Notes under the pieces: generated by a model
The model's input: only the letters and a program-made list of their open reading frames with translations
What the model was told of the DNA's origin: nothing
The model's database searches: none
In this document: positions 6,355 to 13,617 of the stretch, piece after piece
How positions within the stretch are numbered: position 1 is the first letter of the stretch
Layout: the number at the start of each line of letters is the position of its first letter
NCBI GenBank assembly: GCA_023150495.1
Contig: JAKLKT010000004.1
Coordinates: 1-18,318, forward strand
Reading direction: 5' to 3'
DNA from: Planctomycetota bacterium
GTDB lineage: Bacteria > Planctomycetota > PLA2
DNA: 18,318 nt
Translations under genes and position numbers: made by a program

Positions 6355-6799
6355 CCGCGTGCGGGGGATTCGCGTCACGATCCCGTCGGACGTCAGCTAC
6401 CTTGAGCCGGTACGGACGCTCATCCAGGAGATCGCGTCGCTCGCGGGCCTCCACAAGGACGCCGTGAACGAGGTGGAGCTTGCCGTCACCGAAGGCTGCG
6501 CGAACGTGATCCGGCACTGCTACTGCAACTCGGACCGCGAGCGGATCGACCTCTCGTTCACGTTCGGGGACGACGTCTTCGAGGTACGCATCGACGACTA
6601 CGGGAAGTTCGTGGATCCCTCGCGGATCAAGAGCCGGCCGCTCGACGACGTGCGGCCGGGAGGGCTCGGCGTGCACCTGATGCAGAAGGTGATGGACGAG
6701 GTGACCTACACGAAGAACCGCTGGGGGGGGACGAGCCTGACGATGCGGAAGCGGCTCGCGCGCCCCGGGGAGCCGAGGAAGGACCGGAGTGGACGATGA
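6347..6799 (+). CDS. RsbW/SpoIIAB-type anti-sigma factor / serine kinase ATPase
   Basis: This 150-residue GHKL-type ATPase is of the RsbW class, whose members bind a partner and phosphorylate a STAS-domain antagonist. The N box is visible as AVTEGCANVIRH (Glu49, Asn53, His57). The G1 box is DDYGKF (Asp84, Gly86) and the G2 box GGLGVHLM at 105-112. It starts with GTG at 6347, with GGAGG six bases upstream, and overlaps the preceding lipoprotein gene by 8 bases. Its stop overlaps the STAS gene as ATGA, the classic coupling of a kinase with its substrate. No sigma factor gene lies in the window, so the partner-switch output is unknown. The same operon continues into the Mla transporter genes. 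Confidence 0.88.
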   Translation: MADRVRGIRVTIPSDVSYLEPVRTLIQEIASLAGLHKDAVNEVELAVTEGCANVIRHCYCNSDRERIDLSFTFGDDVFEVRIDDYGKFVDPSRIKSRPLDDVRPGGLGVHLMQKVMDEVTYTKNRWGGTSLTMRKRLARPGEPRKDRSGR

Positions 6800-7131
6800 C
6801 GATTCAGGTCAAACGCGAGAAGCTGTCCGACGCGACCGTGGTATCGATCGGCGGGAGCGTGGACATCTACTCCTCCCCGGAGCTGCGCGGCGAGCTGAAG
6901 GTGGCGCTCGACGCCAAGGTGAAGAAGCTCGTGATCGACTTGGGCGGCGTCGCGTTCGTGGATTCGTCCGGGCTCGCGACCCTGATCGAGGCGCTCCAGA
7001 AGGTGCAGGCCTACTCGGGGAAGCTCCTCCTCTGCAACCTGTCGCCGAAGGTGCTCGGCGTGTTCCAGCTCGCGAACCTCGACCGGATCTTCCAGATCCG
7101 CGACACGCGCGAGGGCGCGCTTGAGGGGTAG
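6796..7131 (+). CDS. STAS-domain protein (anti-sigma factor antagonist, or MlaB-like)
   Basis: This 111-residue single STAS domain has the strand VVSIGGSVDIYSSPEL and the motif VIDLGGVAFVDSSGLATL. The DSSG at 56-59 carries the serine that RsbW-type kinases phosphorylate in RsbV and SpoIIAA. It is co-translated with the RsbW-type gene through an ATGA overlap, which favours a partner-switch antagonist. However, it also lies 107 bases before mlaE, and the Mla complex of E. coli includes a small STAS protein, MlaB, that binds the ATPase MlaF. MlaE here has no STAS domain of its own. The protein could therefore serve the transporter, the switch, or both; the retained phospho-acceptor serine is the reason to keep both options. 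Confidence 0.9.
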   Translation: MTIQVKREKLSDATVVSIGGSVDIYSSPELRGELKVALDAKVKKLVIDLGGVAFVDSSGLATLIEALQKVQAYSGKLLLCNLSPKVLGVFQLANLDRIFQIRDTREGALEG

Positions 7132-7207
7132 CGAGGTGGATCCGGGGGGGCGCGCGAGGCCGTGACGCGGATGCGGGGGCGGATTCCCGGGTCGGAGGGC
7201 CCCTCGG

Positions 7208-7228
7208 CCCGCCCGCGGCGCGGGCGGG
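7208..7228 (+). promoter_or_regulatory. Perfect 9-bp hairpin abutting the mlaE ribosome binding site
   Basis: CCCGCCCGC (7208-7216) and GCGGGCGGG (7220-7228) form a perfect 9-bp stem with a three-base loop. The Shine-Dalgarno GGAGG at 7228-7232 begins on the last stem base, and the mlaE ATG follows at 7239. The hairpin could limit ribosome access or partly terminate readthrough from the kinase-STAS pair. No other element is seen in the 107-bp gap. Confidence 0.45.
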
Positions 7229-7238
7229 GAGGCGCGGC

Positions 7239-8024
7239 ATGAGAACCGTCGCCGCGCTCGGCCGCTCCGGGCTCGAGATCTTCTGGTTCGTCCTCGGCTG
7301 CTTCCGGCTCTTCCTCGATTTCCTCTACTGGCTCCTGATCGGGCCCCTGAGGGGCTTCCGGGTCCGCCTGCACGAGACGGCGAGGCAGGCGGTGCGCATG
7401 GGGGTCAACTCGATCCCGATCGTCTTCCTCGTCAACTTCTTCGTCGGCGTGACGCTCGCGGTCACCGTGGCGGACATCCTCAGGATCTTCGGCGCGATCG
7501 AGTACACCGCGAGCGTCATGGGCGTCGGCTTCTGGCGCGAGCTCTCGCCGCTGCTCACGGCGATCATCATGTCGGGCTTCGCGGGCGCGTCCCTCGCCGC
7601 GGAGATCGGGACGATGAAGGTGGGGGAGGAGCTGATGGCGCTCGAGGCCTCCGCCCTGAACCCGATCCGGTTCCTCTGCGTCCCGAGGCTCCTCGCCGTG
7701 ATCGTGATGGTCCCCATCGTGACGCTCCTCGGCAACGTGTTCGGGATCTACGGCGGCTACCTCGTCTACTACTCGATGCTCGACCTCACCTGGGCGCAGT
7801 TCTACGACAAGATGCTCGACGCGATGAAGGTCAAGGACGTCTGGGTGGGTGGCATGAAGAGCGCGATCTTCGGCGGGATCGTCGGCCTCGTCGGCCTCGC
7901 GCAGGGGCTGCAGGTCTCCGGCGGCGCCGAGGGGGTCGGGCGGGCGACCACGAACGCGGTCGTCTACTCGATCATCCTCATCATCGTGGCGGACTGCATC
8001 ATGACGGTGGTCCTCTACTTCTGA
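7239..8024 (+). CDS. mlaE: MlaE-family permease of an MCE lipid ABC transporter
   Basis: This 261-residue MlaE/YrbE-type inner-membrane permease forms the dimeric core of the Mla transporter, which moves phospholipids between the inner and outer membranes. Visible are an N-terminal amphipathic/interface helix region (EIFWFVLGCFRLFLDFLYWLL) and hydrophobic segments at about 57-85 (IPIVFLVNFFVGVTLAV), 105-130, 145-180 and 205-260. The family signature SGFAGASLAAEIGTMKVGEEL is at the coupling region. It has the typical length and no fused STAS domain. The start is the ATG at 7239 with GGAGG upstream. mlaF begins five bases after its stop. Order E-F-D differs from the F-E-D of E. coli, but the set is the same. 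Confidence 0.95.
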   Translation: MRTVAALGRSGLEIFWFVLGCFRLFLDFLYWLLIGPLRGFRVRLHETARQAVRMGVNSIPIVFLVNFFVGVTLAVTVADILRIFGAIEYTASVMGVGFWRELSPLLTAIIMSGFAGASLAAEIGTMKVGEELMALEASALNPIRFLCVPRLLAVIVMVPIVTLLGNVFGIYGGYLVYYSMLDLTWAQFYDKMLDAMKVKDVWVGGMKSAIFGGIVGLVGLAQGLQVSGGAEGVGRATTNAVVYSIILIIVADCIMTVVLYF

Positions 8025-8029
8025 CGGAC

Positions 8030-8875
8030 ATGGGTGCCAAGGGAACCTCCGGCGTCGACCGGGACAGCCAGTTCAAGAAGGGCGACGTGATCGTCCGCTG
8101 CCGGGACGTGCGCATGAGCTACGACGGCCGGCCGATCCTCAAGGGCGTGAACCTCGAGGTCCGGAAGGGCGAGACTCTCGTCATCATGGGCGGGTCGGGA
8201 CACGGCAAGAGCACGATGCTCAGGCTGATGATCGGCGCGGAGAAGCCGGACAGCGGGACGGTCGAGCTCTTCGGCCAGGACATCACGAAGTTGAGCGAGC
8301 AGGAGCTCTACCCGATCAAGAAGCGCTTCGGCGTGCTCTTCCAGTCGGGGGCGCTCTACAACTCGATGACCGTCGGCGAGAACATCGCCCTGCCGCTGCG
8401 GGAGCACACCGACCTCGACGAGAAGATCATCTCGATCATCATCAAGCTGAAGCTCGAGCTCGTCGGGCTCCGGGACTTCGAGCATCTCGTGCCGTCGCAG
8501 CTCTCCGGCGGCATGAAGAAGCGCGTGGGTCTCGCGCGTGCGATCGCGCTCGACCCCGAGATCATCTTCTACGACGAGCCGGGGGCCGGGCTCGACCCGG
8601 TGATGCTCGCCGTGATCGACGAGCTGATCATGGGTCTCGGCGAGAAGCTCGGCGTCGCCTCGATCGTCGTCACGCACGAGATGCAGTCCGCGTTCCGGAT
8701 CGCGGACCGGATGGTGCTCATGCACGGCGGGCTCGTCCTCGCCGAGGGCACGCCCGAGCAGATCCGGACGACCACCGACCCCGTGGTGCAGCAGTTCATC
8801 CAAGGCAAGGCGGAAGGGCCGATCCCCCTCCGCCTCTCGAGCCGCGACTTCGCGGAGGATCTCCTGGGAGGCTAG
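8030..8875 (+). CDS. mlaF: MlaF-type ABC ATPase of the MCE lipid transporter
   Basis: This 281-residue ABC ATPase powers the transporter from the cytoplasm. Walker A is GGSGHGKS at 54-61, with His where most have Cys or Ser. The Q-loop is LFQSGALY (Gln105), the signature LSGGMKKR at 158-165, Walker B IIFYDEP at 178-184 with Glu183 catalytic, and the switch VVTHEM (His216). The LFQSGALYNSMTV stretch and LSGGMKKRVGLARAI are typical of the MlaF/TGD3 subgroup. It is slightly longer than E. coli MlaF, with about 20 polar residues before the first strand. It lies between mlaE and mlaD, separated by 5 and 3 bases. Confidence 0.95.
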   Translation: MGAKGTSGVDRDSQFKKGDVIVRCRDVRMSYDGRPILKGVNLEVRKGETLVIMGGSGHGKSTMLRLMIGAEKPDSGTVELFGQDITKLSEQELYPIKKRFGVLFQSGALYNSMTVGENIALPLREHTDLDEKIISIIIKLKLELVGLRDFEHLVPSQLSGGMKKRVGLARAIALDPEIIFYDEPGAGLDPVMLAVIDELIMGLGEKLGVASIVVTHEMQSAFRIADRMVLMHGGLVLAEGTPEQIRTTTDPVVQQFIQGKAEGPIPLRLSSRDFAEDLLGG

Positions 8876-8878
8876 GGC

Positions 8879-10120
8879 ATGGCGGCAGGCGGCAAGGCGG
8901 CGGAGATCCGGGCGGGCATCGTGGTGCTCGTGGGCCTCGCGGTCCTCGCGATCGGCCTCTACATCGTGAGCGGCGGCGCGGAGAAGTTCGCCGACAAGAA
9001 CCGGCTCACGGTCCACTTCCGGGACGCGGGGGGGATCGGGGGGGGCGACACCGTCTTCGTCGCCGGCGAGAAGGCGGGCCAGGTCGTGGGCATCGAGACC
9101 GTGATGTTCACGCACGAGGGCGTCCGGAGCCGCTGGGTCGCGGTGACGATCGAGGTCCGGAAGAAGATCGAGATCCCGATCGACAGCACGTTCAAGATCT
9201 CGAAGTCGATCACCAACGTCGTCCAGATGAACATCGACTACGGGACGAGCAACGACCTCGCCCGCGAGACGTCGGACCACCTCATCGGCAAGCGGCTCGC
9301 GAACGTGGACGAGCTCGTCGACAGCTACCAGGAGCTCGGGATCGTCGCGCGGAAGGCGGCGGACAACCTCAACAACCTCATCGTCGACGCGCGGGCGAAG
9401 GTGCAGGAGATCGACCTCCGTGGCCTCCAGGTCGAGGCCCGCGACATGCTGGCCGCGCTCCGGGAGGCGGCCACGGATCTCCGCGGCCTCGTGGCGGACA
9501 ATCGCGAGCGCATCGACGAGGTCGTGCGCAACATCCAGGTCCTCTCGTCGGGCCTCAAGGACGACTGGCCGAAGATGAGCGGCAAGGCGCAGGGGGTCCT
9601 CGACGAGGCGCGGGAGGCCGCCGCCGAGGTGAAGGGGATCTTGAAGGAGAACCGCGAGGGGCTGAAGTCGATCGTCCAGAGGCTCGACGATGCGGCGATC
9701 CGGATCGGGCCGGTCTTCGCCCGCATGGAGGACATCACCCGCGCGGCCAACGACGCGGTCCTCGAGATGCGGCCCGGTCTCGCGCGCAGCCTCGCTTCGG
9801 CGTCGAAGGCCTTCGAGAACTTCCAGGCGCTCACCGAGGACCTGAAGGCGGCGCCCTGGAAGCTCATCAACAAGCCCTCCGACAAGGAGTCGGACGACGT
9901 CCACCTCTACAACGCCGCCCGCAACTACGTCGACGCGGCGGGGCGCGTGGCGATGGCCGTGCAGGACCTCGAGACGCTGCGGAAGCTGGGGGTCCTCGGC
10001 GACGAGTCGAGAGCCGATCTCATCGAGCGGACGCTCGCGACGATGGAGGAGGCGCTCGCGGAGTTCGAGGCGAACCAGAAGCGGTTCTCGAGCCTCATCA
10101 CCGCCACGGCCGGGAAGTAG
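8879..10120 (+). CDS. mlaD: MlaD/MCE-domain lipid-binding protein with long helical C-terminus
   Basis: This 413-residue protein is the substrate-binding subunit that forms a ring on the MlaE permease in the periplasm. One transmembrane helix (about 12-31) is followed by a single MCE domain at about 41-122 (LTVHFRDAGGIGGGDTVFVAGEKAGQVVG). The remaining 290 residues are almost entirely charged helix with heptad-like spacing. E. coli MlaD is about 180 residues, so this is more than double. The shape resembles MCE proteins whose long helices build a tube or needle spanning the periplasm. That could explain the absence of mlaC and mlaA from the window, although those genes may lie elsewhere. A GGGAGG Shine-Dalgarno sequence lies within the end of mlaF. 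A short CCGCC/GGCGG hairpin directly follows the stop. Confidence 0.93.
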   Translation: MAAGGKAAEIRAGIVVLVGLAVLAIGLYIVSGGAEKFADKNRLTVHFRDAGGIGGGDTVFVAGEKAGQVVGIETVMFTHEGVRSRWVAVTIEVRKKIEIPIDSTFKISKSITNVVQMNIDYGTSNDLARETSDHLIGKRLANVDELVDSYQELGIVARKAADNLNNLIVDARAKVQEIDLRGLQVEARDMLAALREAATDLRGLVADNRERIDEVVRNIQVLSSGLKDDWPKMSGKAQGVLDEAREAAAEVKGILKENREGLKSIVQRLDDAAIRIGPVFARMEDITRAANDAVLEMRPGLARSLASASKAFENFQALTEDLKAAPWKLINKPSDKESDDVHLYNAARNYVDAAGRVAMAVQDLETLRKLGVLGDESRADLIERTLATMEEALAEFEANQKRFSSLITATAGK

Positions 10121-10149
10121 CCGCCCCGCGGCGGCTCGTCGCGCCACGT

Positions 10150-10200
10150 CCGCGACGCCCGGCCCGCTCTCGTCGCCGGAACGCCGCCGCGACGCCCGGC
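10150..10200. repeat. 14-bp direct repeat in the mlaD-mdh spacer
   Basis: CCGCGACGCCCGGC occurs at 10150-10163 and again at 10187-10200, separated by 23 bases, in the 120-bp spacer between mlaD and mdh. The region is GC-only low complexity, so chance is plausible. An operator pair for mdh is the only function I would consider. Confidence 0.3.
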
Positions 10201-10227
10201 GTCCCGCCCAAAACTGGCCCGCGGTTC

Positions 10228-10233
10228 GACAAT
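10228..10233 (+). promoter_or_regulatory. -10-like GACAAT seven bases before the mdh start
   Basis: GACAAT (4 of 6 to TATAAT) precedes the ATG at 10241 by seven bases. No Shine-Dalgarno sequence is present. If used, it gives a leaderless mdh mRNA beginning at or beside the ATG at 10241, which also favours that start over the ATG at 10232 that lies inside the hexamer. Confidence 0.35.
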
Positions 10234-10240
10234 GCGCGGC

Positions 10241-11170
10241 ATGCACAAGGTCTCCATCGTCGGCGCGGGCAACGTCGGAGCGACCTGCGCCTACCAGATC
10301 GCGGCGAGAAACCTCGCGGACGTCACGATGATCGACATCGTCGACGGCCTCCCGCAGGGCAAGGCGCTCGACATGGCGCAGTGCGGGGCGATCTTCGACT
10401 TCGACGCGAAGGTGGAGGGGGCGAACGACCTCTCCGCGCTCGCGAAGAGCGATGTCGTCGTGGTCACGAGCGGCATCGCGAGGAAGCCCGGCATGGACCG
10501 GATGGACCTGCTCAAGACCAACGCGACGATCCTGAAGGACGTGTCGGCGGCGATCAAGAAGCACGCGCCCGACGCGATCGTCGTGGTCATCACGAACCCG
10601 CTCGACGTGATGTCCTACGTCGCCTACAAGGTGACCGGCTTCCCGCGGCAGCGCGTGATGGGCATGGCGGGCGTCCTCGACGCCGCGCGCTTCCGCCGCT
10701 TCCTCGCGTGGGAGTTGAAGGTCTCCGTGCGCGACGTGAACGCGATGGTCCTCGGCGGCCACGGCGACCAGATGGTGCCGCTCCCGCGGTTCAGCACGGT
10801 CAACGGCGTCACGGTGACGGAGCTGATCCCGAAGGACAAGCTCGACGCGATCGTAGCCCGCACGCGCGGCGGCGGCGGCGAGATCGTGAAGCTCCTGAAG
10901 ACCGGCAGCGCCTACTACGCGCCGGCGGGCTCCGCGGTCGTGATGGTCGAGGCGATCCTCAAGGACACGGGACACATGGTCCCCGCGTGCGCGTACCTCG
11001 ACGGCGAGTACGGCTACAAGGGCATCCACCTCGGCGTGCCGGTCCGGCTCGGCCGCGAGGGGGTGAAGCAGATCGTCGAGCTGAAGCTCGCGCCGGACGA
11101 GAAGAAGATGCTCGACGCGAGCGCGGACGCGGTCCGCAAGGGCGTCGAGGAAGTCCGCCAGTTCCTGTAG
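10241..11170 (+). CDS. mdh: NAD-dependent malate dehydrogenase (LDH-like type)
   Basis: This 309-residue cytoplasmic enzyme oxidises malate to oxaloacetate with NAD in the TCA cycle. The Rossmann motif is VGAGNVGAT at 7-15, with Asp32 (MIDIVDG) selecting NAD. Substrate-binding Arg81 and Arg87 are in ARKPGMDRMDL; Arg rather than Gln at 81 marks malate rather than lactate specificity. Asn119 (ITNPLDV), Asp147/Arg150 (VLDAARFR) and catalytic His174 (GGHGDQMVP) are all present. Length is usual for the family. The ATG at 10241 aligns with the family start; an ATG three codons upstream is less likely. It appears to be its own transcription unit, ending at the terminator at 11182-11229. Confidence 0.95.
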   Translation: MHKVSIVGAGNVGATCAYQIAARNLADVTMIDIVDGLPQGKALDMAQCGAIFDFDAKVEGANDLSALAKSDVVVVTSGIARKPGMDRMDLLKTNATILKDVSAAIKKHAPDAIVVVITNPLDVMSYVAYKVTGFPRQRVMGMAGVLDAARFRRFLAWELKVSVRDVNAMVLGGHGDQMVPLPRFSTVNGVTVTELIPKDKLDAIVARTRGGGGEIVKLLKTGSAYYAPAGSAVVMVEAILKDTGHMVPACAYLDGEYGYKGIHLGVPVRLGREGVKQIVELKLAPDEKKMLDASADAVRKGVEEVRQFL

Positions 11171-11181
11171 TCCATGGCACG

Positions 11182-11229
11182 GAAACAGGGGGGGCCCGGG
11201 GGCACGAGAACCCGGGCCCCTCCCGTTTC
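11182..11229. terminator. Long bidirectional hairpin terminator between mdh and the kelch gene
   Basis: GGGGCCCGGG (11191-11200) pairs perfectly with CCCGGGCCCC (11211-11220) around a 10-base loop. The stem continues outward with GGG/TCC, one A-C mismatch, and GAAAC (11182-11186) with GTTTC (11225-11229), making about 19 positions. It sits between the stops of two convergent genes at 11170 and 11259. There is no long T-run, but the outer GAAAC/GTTTC arm gives a U-containing end in both directions. Confidence 0.72.
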
Positions 11230-11258
11230 GCGCTCCCGGGTGATCCCGGTTGCGGCGC

Positions 11259-12746
11259 CTACTCGACCGGGCGGATCGCGACGACCTGCCGCAGGCCCTC
11301 GCCGAGGGTGCCGAGGCCGCCCGTGATCCACACCTTGCCGTCCGCGCCGAGCGCGGATGCGTGGTGCGACGTCGGACGCGGCAGCGTCACCGGCGCGCGG
11401 AAGATGCGGCCGGTCGCGCCGATCGGGTGGAAGACGTCGAGCGTGTCGTGGATCCTCGGCGGGCTCGCGTTCAGGTCGAAGCCGCCGATCAGCAGCACGC
11501 GGCCGTCCGGGAACGCCGTCGCCGTCGAGAAGGGCCGGGGATCCGGCATCTGGTTCACCGCGCCGAGGAATCCGTAGCGCGAGTCCCAGATCGTCACGCC
11601 GCGCGAATCGACGCCGCTCGCGACGAAGGGACGGCCGTCGGGGAGCGCGGTCCCCGCACCGAAGAAGTGCGCGAAGAAGGGCGTGCCGAGCTGCAGGGAG
11701 AAGGATCCGGTGTCCTCCCGCCAGAGCGTCGCCGACGGCACGCCGCTCGTGCCGCCGATGATCACGACGTCCCCGGCCAGGGTCGTCGCCGAGAAGTGCG
11801 CCGCGCGGCCCGTCTCCATGCGCGACGGGACGAGCGTCCACGTGTCGGCGACCGGGTCGTAGATCTCCGCGTCGGCGCGGAAGATGAGCGTGACGCCGTC
11901 GTTCGCGAGCCCCTGTCCCCCCGTCACGAGCACGCGCCCGTCCGCGAGGAGCGCCGCATCCGCGAAGGAGCGGGCCGCGTCGAGGACGGCGGCCGACGAG
12001 AACGTGCCGGCCACAGGATCGAAGATCTCGCAGGTCGCGAGCGGGAGGAACGGGAACGACGAGCTCTCGCCGCCCGCGAGGAGCACGCGGCCGTCCGCGA
12101 GCCGGACCTGCACGTGCGCGGCGCGGGCGCCGAGGGGCCCGGGCACGATCCGCTGGCTCGTGCCGTTCGTGAAGAGGAGCTCCGCGCCCGCGAGCGCCGG
12201 CTCCCCGTCGAGCGGATACCCGCCGGCGACGAGGAAGGCCCCTCCCGGGAGCCGCGTCATCCTGTGTAGGAAGCGGCCCGTGTTGAGCGGGTTCCCCTTG
12301 GACTCGACCTGGGCCTGCACCGGGAGGACCGGCCCCTCCTCCTCGGTCCGGAACTGGAACGCGTAGTCCTTGTCGAGGGGCTCGCCGGTCTGGTCGAGGA
12401 CGTCCGTCGTCACCTCGATCGTGTGGGTCGCGAACGGGTAGTAGCCGGAAAGCGGGGTGAACCGCACCTGGGTTTGCGGCAGCGGCGTCACCACGCGGGT
12501 CCCGATGATCTCGTCCCCGCTCTCGGCGACGACGCGGAACGAGTCGTTCGTGAGCGTGCTCTCGTCGACCGGCTTCGAGAAGGTGACGAGGATGACTTCG
12601 GAGAGCGGCACGTCCTCCGAGGAGCTCCTCGGGAGGACCGAGGTCACCTGGAAGTCGACCGGCTGGGGCTCGCCGCCCCCCCCGGAGCCCCCCCCGCATC
12701 CTGCCACGAGGAGAACGGCCAAGAGCCCGACGTGACGCCACGTCAT
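11259..12746 (-). CDS. Kelch-repeat lipoprotein with SbsA-type Ig-like domain
   Basis: This 495-residue protein is predicted to be an exported lipoprotein: the signal peptide MTWRHVGLLAVLLVAGC has its lipobox Cys at residue 17. A Gly-rich spacer follows. Residues about 32-130 match the SbsA-type (Big_5) Ig-like domain (SVLPRSSSEDVPLSEVILVTF ... HTIEVTTDVLD). The rest holds seven kelch-type motifs, each a variant of DGRVLLAGG (LPGGAFLVAGG, ADGRVLLAGG, ADGRVLVTGG, AGDVVIIGG, PDGRPFVASG, PDGRVLLIGG, ADGKVWITGG), which fits a seven-bladed beta-propeller. Function is unknown; such proteins often bind proteins or glycans at the cell surface. The ATG at 12746 is chosen over one six codons upstream because GGAGG lies five bases before it and the signal peptide then has normal length. 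Confidence 0.88.
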   Translation of the reverse strand: MTWRHVGLLAVLLVAGCGGGSGGGGEPQPVDFQVTSVLPRSSSEDVPLSEVILVTFSKPVDESTLTNDSFRVVAESGDEIIGTRVVTPLPQTQVRFTPLSGYYPFATHTIEVTTDVLDQTGEPLDKDYAFQFRTEEEGPVLPVQAQVESKGNPLNTGRFLHRMTRLPGGAFLVAGGYPLDGEPALAGAELLFTNGTSQRIVPGPLGARAAHVQVRLADGRVLLAGGESSSFPFLPLATCEIFDPVAGTFSSAAVLDAARSFADAALLADGRVLVTGGQGLANDGVTLIFRADAEIYDPVADTWTLVPSRMETGRAAHFSATTLAGDVVIIGGTSGVPSATLWREDTGSFSLQLGTPFFAHFFGAGTALPDGRPFVASGVDSRGVTIWDSRYGFLGAVNQMPDPRPFSTATAFPDGRVLLIGGFDLNASPPRIHDTLDVFHPIGATGRIFRAPVTLPRPTSHHASALGADGKVWITGGLGTLGEGLRQVVAIRPVE

Positions 12747-12773
12747 CAAGACCTCCACCTGCACCGTGAGGAC

Positions 12774-12779
12774 ATTCTA
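12774..12779 (-). promoter_or_regulatory. -10 box for the kelch lipoprotein gene
   Basis: On the minus strand TAGAAT (5 of 6) would start a transcript near 12767, about 21 bases before the ATG at 12746. A GGAGG Shine-Dalgarno sequence lies between them. No -35 match is visible; the sequence upstream is C-rich on this strand. Confidence 0.45.
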
Positions 12780-12784
12780 TCCCC

Positions 12785-12822
12785 GGGAGGGGCGATGGGG
12801 AGGGGGCCGGGGGGAGGGGGGG
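12785..12822 (+). other. G-quadruplex-capable G-tract cluster
   Basis: The plus strand has six runs of three or more G (3, 4, 4, 5, 6 and 7 bases) separated by 1-4 bases, meeting the usual G3+N1-7 quadruplex rule. It fills the gap between the methyltransferase stop (12825) and the kelch -10 box. Because both neighbours are on the minus strand, the G-rich strand is their template, so any structure would be at DNA rather than mRNA level. Confidence 0.5.
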
Positions 12823-12824
12823 CC

Positions 12825-13574
12825 TTATGCCCCCCGGGAGACGAAGATCATCTCGGGGGAGTCGTCCCCGAAGGCGGACCGGTCGAAGTTCCCGTGGAGG
12901 GCCTCCACGGCGAGCCCCGCCCGGGCGAGGACGTGCTCCAGCTCGAAGCGGTAGAACCAGCGCATCGGGAACCGGCTCTCCGCCCCTTCGATCCCGCCCC
13001 GGGCGTCCTCGACTTCCCAGCGGAGGGTGATGTCGTTCACCTGCCGGGAGACGTGGGGGAACGTGCTCGAGTAGCGGCGGACCCGGCGCTCCCCCTCGAT
13101 CCGCTCGAAGTCGAGCTTCTCCGGCCGCGGGGCCGTGAGGAAGGCGAGCTTCGGGTGGAAGAAGTCGAAGACGAGGCGCCCTTCCGGCGCGAGGTGGCGG
13201 CGCATGTTCGCGAAGAGGCGGACGTGGTCCTCGGCGTCGAGCACGTGCGCGATCGGGCGGAACGGGATCGTCACGAGGGCGAACTTCCGCCCCGCGTCGA
13301 AGTCCCGCATGTCGCCGAGGCGCACGTCGGCGCCCGGGAGCTTCTCCCTGAGCCTCCGGAGCATCGCCTCGCTCCCGTCGACCCCCGTGATCTCGACGCC
13401 CCTCTCGGCCGTCGGGACGAGCACGCGGCCCGTGCCGCATCCGAACTCGAGGACCGGGCCCCCGGAGCGAAGGGCCTCCTCGACGTAGAAGGCGACGTCG
13501 CCCGACGGCGTCCGGAAGTGGGCGTAGTCGCCGTCGTAGAAGCGCGTGATCGCGGACTCGCCCTCGTACGGCAT
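12825..13574 (-). CDS. Class I SAM-dependent methyltransferase
   Basis: This 249-residue methyltransferase has motif I as VLEFGCGTGRV at 41-51, which binds S-adenosylmethionine. The acidic residue after strand 2 is in ITGVDGSEAML, and LGDMRDF and a methyltransferase-like LAPEGRLVFDFF follow. The C-terminal part (RQVNDITLRWEVED, MRWFYRFELEHVLARAGL) is of the type seen in small-molecule methyltransferases, but the substrate cannot be read. It follows argH on the same strand after 43 bases, so it may be read through from the arginine operon, without evidence of a role in arginine synthesis. It is the last gene before the kelch promoter. Confidence 0.88.
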   Translation of the reverse strand: MPYEGESAITRFYDGDYAHFRTPSGDVAFYVEEALRSGGPVLEFGCGTGRVLVPTAERGVEITGVDGSEAMLRRLREKLPGADVRLGDMRDFDAGRKFALVTIPFRPIAHVLDAEDHVRLFANMRRHLAPEGRLVFDFFHPKLAFLTAPRPEKLDFERIEGERRVRRYSSTFPHVSRQVNDITLRWEVEDARGGIEGAESRFPMRWFYRFELEHVLARAGLAVEALHGNFDRSAFGDDSPEMIFVSRGA

Positions 13575-13617
13575 GAAGGGTGGAACCGGCGGGGGCGGCG
13601 GCGGTTCGGCGGGAGAC

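Noticed and set aside
10121..10231. tRNA or small RNA in the mlaD-mdh spacer
   Set aside because: No cloverleaf or conserved T-loop sequence could be found; only short GC hairpins and a 14-bp direct repeat are present.
8015..11029. A 1004-codon minus-strand open frame antisense to mlaF, mlaD and mdh
   Set aside because: The plus-strand genes here have clear family motifs. The antisense product is Arg/His/Asp/Leu-rich without domains, as expected for frames opposite GC-rich genes with few stop codons.
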